Shown in pieces: positions 18,346 to 25,788 of a stretch of DNA of 25,788 nt. Made by a program: the position numbers and the translations under genes. Each line of letters opens with the position of its first letter. Within the stretch, counting starts at the first letter, position 1. The stretch covers positions 1-25,788 of the forward strand of contig JAUCBJ010000805.1 of NCBI GenBank assembly GCA_032718475.1, read 5' to 3'. Below the pieces are notes generated by a model. That model was not told the DNA's origin. It did not search any database and was given only the letters and a program-made list of their open reading frames with translations. Origin of the DNA: Nemertoderma westbladi (lineage: Eukaryota > Xenacoelomorpha > Nemertodermatida > Nemertodermatidae).

Positions 18346-19150
18346 ATGAAAAAAGGAAACACATGTGCTTTTAATTATCAAAAATGTAAATAAACGCCCA
18401 CCACCTATACAGATATGTCAACAATCAGGTACCTAGCTACTATTGTAAATATGAAATGATGTAAATAATTAAAACTGAAGCAGTCTGGCAGTACTGTACT
18501 ACTGTTCGGCCGCATTTCAAGTAGTGAGCGGGAGATCCGCCCCATCCTCGAGCCCCAGCCTGCTGCGCCACCTTACCCTAGAGCCAATATTTGTAATAAT
18601 GGGCAAATCTCGGTGGCACTCATTTTTTTTAAATGTTCGATCTTTACCAAATTTACAGGGTCTGACGATATTGCTATTATTAAGTTATGTTGAAAATTTC
18701 AGCAAATTTGGTTCATTAGAACCGAAGTTATGGCCATTTTAAATATCGTTTTTTTATTAAAAGTCAATATTATCAAAAATAAAACTTAATGTAACTTTGG
18801 TGTACATAGTCCCCAGGATTTCAAACACACATCAAATTATAATATATGAGTAGTACTGTTTGCTACTGAAAGCCCGAAGAACAACAATTTTTAAAACCAA
18901 TTTTATTTTTTACTTTAATTTGGTCATATTTTATATTTTCCAATAATATACCCCAATTTAATAGTTAATTTTATTCACTTCAGAATTAGATAATTAAAAC
19001 CAAGCATTGCGGCAACTTTATACATACACTATTTATAAACCAGATTATATTTATTAGAAACATCAATTATCAATATAAGCGTTTTTATAATTAATTTAAT
19101 TTAGCAAAAATGTCAAAAAGTCGTTTTTTAAAAGTGCCTGTACAAATGAA
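18346..19150. other. AT-rich non-coding stretch
   Basis: No gene is supported. The open frame 18524-18742 lacks features of a known family and runs into AT-rich repeat-like DNA. Confidence 0.5.
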
Positions 19151-19459
19151 TTTTTAATTAATATTTGGTATGTAAGTTCATTGTAGATAATTAAATTGAT
19201 GTAGAAAGTGTGAATAGATAACGGGCTTTAGCGTTGATTTAATTTACATTCAAAGTTTAGTGCGGGCGGCATTTCTTCAAACAAACCGCCCATTGATTGA
19301 CAGCCAACTAGTAGCGCCTCTCTGCTGGAGATCGCTGCTCCAACTCTGCTTTAGGCTTTTAGCGGCAGTCCAGTTAGTTAGACTTGGTTTCTCTGTTCAG
19401 AGTTCGGCTCCCAGCAACTTGATTAAACTTTCGGTTCTACTTAAATTCTCAAGTTCGTT
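19151..19459 (+). repeat. Dispersed repeat, copy 1 (about 310 bp)
   Basis: The sequence is about 90% identical to 24264-24587 in the same orientation, starting at TTTTTAATTAATATT and ending at GGTTCTACTTAAATTCTCA plus GTTCGT. The flanks differ, so this is an interspersed repeat and not a local tandem duplication. I find no terminal inverted repeats and no clear RNA polymerase III boxes. Confidence 0.85.
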
Positions 19460-19580
19460 ATGTTAACATAGATTATGATTTGGAAATAAATAATTTAGTT
19501 ACTTTTTTAACATAAATTTAAACTTGTAATACAATAAGTCTAATAAGATAAATAATAAGTAATAGGGTGTAAACGTTAAG

Positions 19581-19825
19581 CAGACAGTGGTGCAGACAGT
19601 GGTGCAGACAGTGGTGCAGACAGTGGTGCAGACAGTGGAGCAGACACTGGTGCAGACAGTGGTGCATACAGTGGTGCAGACACTCGTGCAGACAGTGATG
19701 CAGACAGTGGTGCAGACAGTGGTGCAAACACTGGTGCAGACAGTGGTGCAGACAGTGGCGCAGACAGTGGTGCAGACAGTGGTGTAGACATTGGTGCAGA
19801 TAGTGGTGCAGACAGTGGTGCAGAT
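19581..19825. repeat. 12-bp minisatellite, about 20 copies
   Basis: The unit is CAGACAGTGGTG, with scattered variants such as CAGACACTGGTG, CATACAGTGGTG and CAGACACTCGTG. Because 12 is a multiple of three and several frames of the unit lack stops, long open frames run through it on both strands. They are consequences of the repeat and not evidence of genes. Confidence 0.95.
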
Positions 19826-20427
19826 ACCTGGTGCTGGTGCAGCCATCTCTATCTGATAGATTAAGTTCAATATATAACGCAATTTAAATTGCATTTAATT
19901 ATGTAATATAATTTGACCAGTACAAGGGCGCGGATAAAACATATTTATATAACACGTGTACGACTGTTCGTACATTTTTATGTATAACACACACTAGGGC
20001 GATATAAATTAAGCTCAATATATAAAGAATTTAAATCGCATTTAATTATAAATATATATAAATACAATTTAACCTAGCCAGATAATGAAGCTACTTGTTT
20101 GACTTCCAGTTCTAATGTGTCCCAAGACCCACACATTTCCAGCACCTTTTCTTCAAACTCGACAGTGCTACGGCAATTGCAAAGAGTTTCAATAACGTTT
20201 TTATACAGTACTACTAAAATTCTACTACATTACAGTTATAATAAGAAGAGTGTTAATTTCCAATACTTATTTATCGAATATCGATAATAACAATTACATT
20301 CGAATTAGTTGCCAACAAGTCAGACTGACGACAGAGCATGAGACAATAATTTGATTATCCCGTTTTATTATAAGCAGTGACTCCAGTAAAGGTAAACAAA
20401 TTAAACATACTCTGTATAAATGGTCTT
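19826..20427. other. AT-rich non-coding stretch
   Basis: I see no gene. The words TAAGTTCAATATATAACGC and TTAAGCTCAATATATAAAG (near 19861 and 20009) head two similar AT-rich segments followed by AATTTAAAT...GCATTTAATTAT, so a short local duplication is present. Confidence 0.5.
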
Positions 20428-20444
20428 GGGACGTTAGTGCCTGC

Positions 20445-20476
20445 GAGACATTAGTGCCCGCGGGCACTAATGTCTC
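20445..20476. repeat. Perfect 32-bp palindrome
   Basis: GAGACATTAGTGCCCG is followed at once by its exact reverse complement, with no spacer. It lies in the left end of the composite foldback element and would extrude as a cruciform or hairpin. Confidence 0.95.
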
Positions 20477-20740
20477 AGTACCTTTAGTGCCCGCGGTCGG
20501 ATCTAGGACACTTCCCCCCCGGACACTTCCCCCCCGGACACTTGTCCCCCGGACACTTCCCCCCCAGTTAAAGTGTTAAAATTAATCTGGGTGCATCAAA
20601 GCAATAAACAAAAGTTAAAGATGGTTACTGGACAAGTTGTATCTAGACAAGTTTTTCAAAATTATAAAATAAACATTTTTATAGTCAAATTTTGTTTGTT
20701 TTTCTTTTAATTCCTTTAATTCTTTTAATTTCTTTTAATT

Positions 20741-20873
20741 GGGGGCTGCCGCCCCCAAACCCCCGCTTCTTTTGTTGGGGGCTACCGCCCCCAAACCCCC
20801 GCTTCTTTTCTTGGGGGCTCCCGCCCCCAAACCCCCGCTTCTTTTATTCGGGGCTGCTGCCCCCAGACCCCGG
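20741..20873. repeat. 36-bp GC-rich tandem repeat, about 3.7 copies
   Basis: Units start with GGGGGCTGCCGCCCCCAAAC and end with CCGCTTCTTTT. Each can form a hairpin GGGGGC / GCCCCC. Since 36 is twelve codons, the plus strand reads WGLPPPNPRFF repeatedly in an open frame (20692-20922). The last copy has decayed. I take it as a repeat inside the composite element, not a protein. Confidence 0.9.
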
Positions 20874-21553
20874 CATTTCCCTGAGTGCCCGTGGTGAAAG
20901 ACTTAAGACCACTTTGAAATAATTAATTCATGTTTGAATCATCAGATAATAAATTGAGTAAGCCTAAAGTAGGAGCTGTATTGAATGTTAACCAATTTAA
21001 TATATAAATTACTACAATATTATATAATTCAACAAAATCCTATTAAAAATATTGCAAGTAACCAGGAAATTTAATATGTAGTGTGTATAATATCTAATAT
21101 AGTATGTATAATAGTAATATATATATCAATATGTAATGCTGAACACAGAATACAGGTCGACGCATGTCGATTTTACCCTGGAGATGTATAATTTTGATTG
21201 CAACAATAATATTCATCCCCATCTGCTACAATTTGAAGAAGACTATTACATAATAATACCTATAATTAAAACAATTAATTATTATAATTCTATAGTTAAT
21301 AAAAACAGTATATCATTCCGGGGATGGAATTTATAGGTCATCTAATATAATTAATTGTTTAAAGATTAGCAAACAATACGATGTAATTGCATTGATAAAA
21401 CCCATAAATAAAACTTGGATATAAAGTGTAAAATCGGGATGCAAAAGATTACTTTCTGAGCTACGAAAGGAAAATTGGATACAACTTATCTGGATACAAG
21501 CGGTCCGTTTACCTTACAAAATGAAAAATACGAATGTGCGAAGTTAAGAACAG
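20874..21553. other. AT-rich interior of the composite element
   Basis: No gene is seen. The open frame at 21136-21336 is low-complexity and asparagine-rich from AT-rich DNA. Confidence 0.5.
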
Positions 21554-21791
21554 TCGGGGGCGAAGTGTCCGCGGGGGGGAAGTGTCTGGGGGGGAAGTGT
21601 CCGGGGGGGAAGTGTCCTACTTGAGCGGGGGGGAACTGTCCGGGGGGGAAGTGCCCGGGGGGGAAGTGTCCGAACACCCCCGCGGTCACTTAGTCGCATT
21701 ATCGCGGGCACTAATGTCCCATAGGACGTTAGTGCCCGCGAGGCGTTAGTGCCCGCGAGACAATAGTGCCCGCGAGACATTAGTGCCCGCG

Positions 21792-22415
21792 TTTAGCGAC
21801 TTAGTTGGTATATGTAATAAATACAACAAGCCAGGAAGATATTTCCCGCCTCTTTAGTTCCTGCTGATGCAAGCGACTTTACTTTCATTACTACGTTACT
21901 TTCATCAAACTTCTAAGGTAATTTCCAGTCTTTAGTTCCCGCATCTCGTTATTTAACATTTTAATTTCAACTTGGATCTTTTATGATTAAAAAGTATATT
22001 AACCTCAGTTAGACATTTAACATTTATATTATTTGGTTTTGCGGTAAAAGTTTTCAAGGAATTAGGATTAAGCAACAGCGTTTGATTGTTTATAAAAAAC
22101 TTAAAACTTAAAACTTTTATAAAACAATCAAAAACTGTCGCTTAAGCCTCATTCCTTTGAGTCACTGCTGCTCGCAGTTTGTATACATTAATATAATTCA
22201 TATCATCATAATTCTTAGAATAGTTTAGAATAGATTAATGAATTAAATTCGCTAAGCTGTCTTGTAGTAGTGGGGGGAAAAGACACGCAGTCATTTCGAA
22301 TTGGTGCAAAAGTTTCGTTTTTTAGAACTGTTTGAAGGAATTCATAAATGAATCAATTAATCAAATTAATCAACTCTCAAAATTTATTTAGGTTCACTGG
22401 GAGCCATGGCAACGT
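21792..22415. other. Non-coding stretch left of the LINE insertion
   Basis: No gene is visible. The stretch contains a 105-bp hairpin, annotated separately. Confidence 0.5.
22055..22159. repeat. 105-bp inverted repeat (hairpin)
   Basis: The left arm, starting CAAGGAATTAGGATTAAGCA, pairs with the right arm ending AGCCTCATTCCTTTG over about 46 bases with a few mismatches, leaving a short AT-rich loop (AACTTAAAACTTAAAAC). It could be a short foldback/MITE or an RNA hairpin. The length is within the range of animal microRNA precursors, but nothing in the sequence proves transcription. Confidence 0.75.
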
Positions 22416-22427
22416 GCCTATATGGTA
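22416..22427. repeat. Target-site duplication of LINE copy C, 3' side
   Basis: GCCTATATGGTA occurs here, next to the (CTA)n tail, and again at 24223-24234 past the truncated 5' end of the element. Confidence 0.92.
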
Positions 22428-24222
22428 CTACTACTACTACTACTACTAGGATCGGCATGCTGCATTGCAGCTGCATTTTTAAGAATGCTGTGCCGGCTTG
22501 TCAACAAAATTGCACCGCCACAACTCCCTATCACCCATGACATTTGCTAGATCATCCGCATCTTTAAGGCCAGTGTCCTTTAAGATGCGTCTCAAGAAAG
22601 TCATGGGCTGTCCACCATGCTTATTCACTCCATGAGGCTGCCAAAGTACAAGATTATGCACTGGCTGGTCCTCACGGCGAAAGCAATGTCCTGCAAAGCG
22701 GAGGCGATTTTGTTCTAGTGTCAAGCTTGGGGGAACCAATGAGACACCTCCAATGTTATATAGTGTCTGGTTGGAGATGTGTGCATTGTACTTGACACAA
22801 TGTACCCGGCGTAGCATTCTTGTGAATGTGCCATCCAGAGATTTGGTGTCCTCAGCAGTTAGAGCCCAGCATGGACTCCCGTAGAGGAGTACTGGAACTA
22901 CTGCTGCTCTGAATAATCGGATCTTAAGTTTCCGATTAATTCTAGGTGACTTCCAAAACCTGGAAAGCCTATTCAAGGCTGCCCATGCCTTTCCCTTACG
23001 TATTCGAAGGTCCTCACCTGACTTCCGGATCCATGATCCCAGGTAACAGAAGTCGTCCACATGCTCAAGCATACCATCCTTTGAGCTTATGCTCATCCGA
23101 TCAGAGACTTGCTGAGGACTTTCAAAGTTAACTGTCAGAATTTTGGTCTTTCTGGAGTTAATAAAAAGACCAACACTAGAAGCAGCATGTTCTAATGAGC
23201 TGAGGAGCCGCTGGGCTCCCTCTAATGATTCTGAGAGTACTCCTAAGTCATCAGCAAAGTCTAGATCAGTTAGGTACTTGGCAGGATTTCCTCGACTTCT
23301 GGAGCCAGTAGGTGGAGTTATCAACACCCCATCATCATTATGATGATCTAAGGACATGCGTAGAACATAGTCAACCACAATAATGAACAAGAATGGTGCG
23401 AGTGTGTCTCCTTGGAGGACGCCCCATAACACTTCAAATGGTTCTGTGTCACCATCAACAGTAGACACAAATGTTGTCGAACCATCGTATACTGATCTGA
23501 TTGCTGCAATAATTTCATCAGGAATCCCATATAATGAAAGTATGCTGAACATACGTGAGCGAGAGACTGAATCAAAGGCCTTGAAGAAGTCAACAAAGAT
23601 AACAGCCAGATGCCTGTCTTTCTTTTTTGATAACTCTTCAATTATCCTTCTAAGTGCCAAAATGGGCTCCATGGTCCCACGACCTTTACGGAACCCATTC
23701 TGATTTCCACGTAGCAGTCTCTCAATGGGATCCCTGATGCGATTTAATAGAATTCTATTGTATAGTTTTGCAGCAATCGAGATCAATGAGATTCCCCGAA
23801 AAGAACCATAGAGTGTTAGGTTGCCCTTCTTGGGAACTGGCACCAACTTATTTGTTTTCATTTCTTGTGGGACTCTTGTTGTACGGTACATGTCTACTAT
23901 GATGGGATAGATGAGCTTTAAACACTCAGGTATTTTAAAGACCTCAGGGGGAACACCATCTACTCCACTGGCACGATTGGTCTTAATGCTCTTTGCAGCA
24001 GCCTTCACTTCTGCAAAGGAGATATCGCCAATGGGAATATCTGGGAGTACAGACTCAGACACTTTTACTTCTATAAAGTTATCAGGCAATACCCTGTCAT
24101 TATTGAGGAGCTTTTCAAAGTGGGCTTTCCAACCATTGAGGCGATCGGCTGGTGATTCAGCCTTAACCTTGGTGGTTGGTTGGCTTTTCCGCCCAGTAAG
24201 CAGATTGATAAACCTTTGGTAA
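22428..24222 (-). mobile_element. 5'-truncated LINE (copy C), 1795 bp
   Basis: The element is bounded by a perfect 12-bp target duplication. Read on the minus strand, it is a reverse-transcriptase frame truncated at its 5' end, a stop, a short 3' UTR of about 30 bases with nested GCAGCTGC / TGCATT words, and a (TAG)n tail. The endonuclease domain is absent because of the truncation. Copies A (4486-4787) and B (5980-6919) share exactly this 3' end. Confidence 0.95.
22479..24221 (-). CDS. LINE reverse transcriptase, 5' truncated, open to its stop
   Basis: The frame is open for about 580 codons from the truncation point. It begins YQRFINLLTGRKS, without a native start codon. Reverse-transcriptase blocks follow in order: RGISLISIAAKLYNRILLNR, NGFRKGRGTMEPILALRR, motif A VIFVDFFKAFDSV (about residue 210), motif B GVLQGDTLAPFLF (about 267), motif C LDFADDLGVLSE (FADD at about 322), and VDDFCYLGSWIRKSGEDL. 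The C-terminus (LRFAGHCFRREDQPVHNLVLWQPHG...NVMGDRELWR) is typical of this invertebrate endonuclease/reverse-transcriptase group, with an RTE- or I-like flavour; I cannot fix the clade. Both catalytic aspartate sites are intact. The lost N-terminus means it cannot mobilise itself unless a fused promoter supplies expression. Confidence 0.93.
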   Translation of the reverse strand, partial: YQRFINLLTGRKSQPTTKVKAESPADRLNGWKAHFEKLLNNDRVLPDNFIEVKVSESVLPDIPIGDISFAEVKAAAKSIKTNRASGVDGVPPEVFKIPECLKLIYPIIVDMYRTTRVPQEMKTNKLVPVPKKGNLTLYGSFRGISLISIAAKLYNRILLNRIRDPIERLLRGNQNGFRKGRGTMEPILALRRIIEELSKKKDRHLAVIFVDFFKAFDSVSRSRMFSILSLYGIPDEIIAAIRSVYDGSTTFVSTVDGDTEPFEVLWGVLQGDTLAPFLFIIVVDYVLRMSLDHHNDDGVLITPPTGSRSRGNPAKYLTDLDFADDLGVLSESLEGAQRLLSSLEHAASSVGLFINSRKTKILTVNFESPQQVSDRMSISSKDGMLEHVDDFCYLGSWIRKSGEDLRIRKGKAWAALNRLSRFWKSPRINRKLKIRLFRAAVVPVLLYGSPCWALTAEDTKSLDGTFTRMLRRVHCVKYNAHISNQTLYNIGGVSLVPPSLTLEQNRLRFAGHCFRREDQPVHNLVLWQPHGVNKHGGQPMTFLRRILKDTGLKDADDLANVMGDRELWRCNFVDKPAQHS

Positions 24223-24234
24223 GCCTATATGGTA
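24223..24234. repeat. Target-site duplication of LINE copy C, 5' side
   Basis: GCCTATATGGTA repeats the bases at 22416-22427. Confidence 0.92.
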
Positions 24235-24263
24235 GTTTTTCAAGAAGTGAAAAACTAAAATAA

Positions 24264-24587
24264 TTTTTAATTAATATTGGGTATATGTAAGTTCATTGTA
24301 GATAAATAGATCGATGTAGAGAGTGTGAATAGATAACGGGCTTTAATGTTTGATTTAATTTACATTCAAAGTTTAGTGCGGGGCAGCATTTCTTCAAACA
24401 AACCGCCCATTGATTGACAGCAAACTAGTAGCCTCTCTCTCTGCTGGAGATCGCTGCTCCAGCTCTGCTTTAGGCTTTTAGCTGCAGTCCAGTTAGTTAG
24501 ACTTGGTTTCTTTGTTCAGAGTTCGGCTCCCAGCAACTTGATTCACTCGGATTAAACTGTGGTTCTACTTAAATTCTCAGGTTCGTA
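24264..24587 (+). repeat. Dispersed repeat, copy 2 (about 324 bp)
   Basis: This is about 90% identical to 19151-19459, with small insertions (for example CACTCGGATT near 24544). It begins about 30 bp right of the LINE copy C target duplication. Confidence 0.85.
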
Positions 24588-25522
24588 TTGGGCACTGGAC
24601 TGCGACAAGCTGATAGCAAATTAGTCTTTCCAATCTTGGCAGACTTTTTGGCACTGCATTGGACTAGTGATAACACAAACTCCACTCAGACTCTAGCAGG
24701 GGCGGATCCAAGGGGGGGGCACGGGGGGGCACATGCCCCCCCGGCAATTGTTGAACTATGACTGTAAGCACTAGCGTACCGAGGGTGGTGGCCATGTGGC
24801 TATAGCCACCCCCTCCAGTTGAAGATGAGAAAGCATACATGAATAAACCCCTTCCATTTTAAGTGAATCCTTCCGGGGGGGGGGGGGGGATTCCAGTTGT
24901 GGCCTTCTGGCTGGCCACAAATGGGACATACATTGCTCTCTTGTAAGGACTGAAGTAATTGCTTCGCATTGTCACACCTGGCTGTGCTCATAGGGCCCCC
25001 CCCCCCCCCCCCCCCCCCCAGTCCCCAAGGAGTCTGTCGCCCGTCCGTGCTATTTGCTGATGGCTCTTAGCTTGGGCTGCCTGGCTCTTCCGACAGCGTC
25101 AGGCTCATGGCTAACTTAGCTTAAGGCTCTTCAATAGTATGTGTAATGGCTCTTAGCTTAGGCCGCCCCAGCATGTAAAACCAATTATCTGCTGTGGAAT
25201 GGAATTCCCCGAAATTTACTTAGAGTCTTCCCAAGAAATTAGACAGCCAACTAACCCACACACAGGAGGCCGTGGCCTCCTGGCACTGGTGACTGGGCTG
25301 GCCTGGTCACAACGAACTATGCAGGTAGTAATGTATACTGCAGTCAGACAGGTTTAATGCCATGAGTAATCAGAAGATAGCTCGAAGACGATTGGTCAAC
25401 AGGTCAATGGTGCTATACAGCTCTAATATAAATTTAAGCCAATATAATATTATGCAAGGGTGTGCTGTATCATTACTACAGTAGTACTGTAGTATTCCCA
25501 ATTGTGTGTGTAAATTACAGAA
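24588..25522. other. Non-coding, transposon-debris-rich stretch
   Basis: No gene is supported. It contains long G and C runs (around 24715-24742, 24876-24890, 24997-25019) and a loosely repeated GGCTCTTAGCTT word (near 25064 and 25147). The minus-strand open frame 24800-24991 has a CPICGQPEG knuckle but is cut up by G-run-encoded prolines. Confidence 0.45.
24697..24830. mobile_element. Probable terminal fragments of DNA transposons
   Basis: CAGGGGCGGATCCAAGG followed by a G run is the kind of terminus I associate with hAT-type elements in marine invertebrates. It leads into a near-palindrome GGGGGGGCACATGCCCCCCC (24724-24743). A second terminus-like word, TAGCGTACCGAGGG, starts near 24772 and is followed by the perfect palindrome GTGGCTATAGCCAC. 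The family call is from memory of such termini and no transposase is present. Confidence 0.35.
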
Positions 25523-25695
25523 TTATAAACTACAGTTTGCGTTCAAATATTTATTCAAACATTTTTTAAAATTACAATAGTAGTCTAAAAGTTTTATTGC
25601 ACATATCTGCATTGCATGCTGTGGTACGGCACGGCTGATATCCATCAAATCCAGCGAAAAAGAGGAAAGTAACTGATTTCTTTTTGCAACTGCAT
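25523..25695 (-). CDS. Possible terminal exon of a gene entering from the right
   Basis: On the minus strand a good splice acceptor (AATATCTATTTCAG, ending at 25696) is followed by an open frame of 56 codons to a TAA. The frame has a soluble-protein composition, with segments RNQLLSSFSLDLMDISRAV and QMCAIKLLDYYCNFKKCL. A second frame after the same acceptor is Cys-rich and stops at 25572, just upstream of AATAAA at 25550-25555. I recognise neither. The donor exon would lie outside the window. Confidence 0.2.
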
Positions 25696-25788
25696 CTGAA
25701 ATAGATATTGTTGAAGATGTGATGTGGAACTGAAGGTATTAATTCTAATCGGAACACAACCAGGGAAGATATTCAGTATCGACCACCT

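Larger units (their letters stand above)
20428..21791. mobile_element. Composite foldback element with GC-rich subrepeat ends
   Basis: Both ends are built from the same two kinds of subrepeat. The outer kind is GGACGTTAGTGCCCGCG / GAGACATTAGTGCCCGCG, in both orientations (20428-20496 and 21690-21791). The inner kind is GGACACTTCCCCCCC on the left (four copies, 20506-20575) and its complement GGGGGGGAAGTGTCC on the right (about seven copies, 21554-21672). A perfect 32-bp palindrome is centred between 20460 and 20461. The interior (about 20880-21550) is AT-rich and encodes nothing I recognise. The inner repeats make the two ends complementary overall, as in foldback transposons. No target duplication was found. 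Confidence 0.65.

Noticed and set aside
18524-18742. 72-codon plus-strand open frame
   Set aside because: It has no known domain, and the second half resembles non-coding repeat sequence.
24800-24991. Minus-strand frame with a CPICGQPEG knuckle
   Set aside because: There is only one CxxC, a run of prolines comes from a G homopolymer, and the setting is transposon debris. A zinc-finger call is not supported.

Overview
The window is animal nuclear DNA, not bacterial. It is AT-rich and full of transposons and simple repeats, and its few conserved genes are eukaryotic: L-seryl-tRNA(Sec) kinase, V-type ATPase subunit e, and a nicotinamidase with an N-terminal EF-hand. Vertebrates lack that last enzyme, and many invertebrates keep it. 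The non-coding DNA is dotted with TACCGGTA-type and TAGGCCTA-type palindromes. I associate these with marine invertebrates, perhaps an echinoderm or another invertebrate deuterostome, but that placement is a weak inference.

Layout. Bases 1-1350 hold a 36-bp triplication and a 917-bp near-perfect palindrome (a foldback transposon with long C/G runs). Bases 1783-3625 carry two minus-strand single-exon genes, PSTK and V-ATPase e. Bases 4300-6919 are a nest of transposons: a dead CR1/L2-like LINE with a 302-bp piece of a second LINE inserted (10-bp target duplication), a shortened relative of the foldback element, and a second, internally deleted piece of the second LINE. Bases 7393-12345 are one block of about 5 kb of a 29/24-bp minisatellite with higher-order structure. 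The nicotinamidase gene (13317-14411, minus) is a GC-rich island in AT-rich DNA. Bases 15000-20400 are mostly non-coding, with a possible 65-residue membrane protein, a foldback element with telomere-like subterminal repeats, G-rich and 12-bp minisatellites, and one copy of a 0.3-kb dispersed repeat. Bases 20428-21791 form a composite foldback element built from GC-rich subrepeats. Bases 22428-24222 are a 5'-truncated LINE with an open reverse-transcriptase frame and a clean 12-bp target duplication. The right end has the second copy of the 0.3-kb repeat, C/G-run transposon debris and a possible terminal exon.

The three host genes do not form a pathway. PSTK serves selenocysteine synthesis, V-ATPase e serves organelle acidification, and nicotinamidase serves NAD+ salvage. 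They share only orientation and the absence of visible introns.

I see no CRISPR, operon or obviously new multi-gene system. The most unusual structures are the minisatellite with its 140-bp and 763-bp higher-order periods, the foldback elements, and an in-frame triplication of the reverse-transcriptase GVPQGS motif inside a dead LINE.
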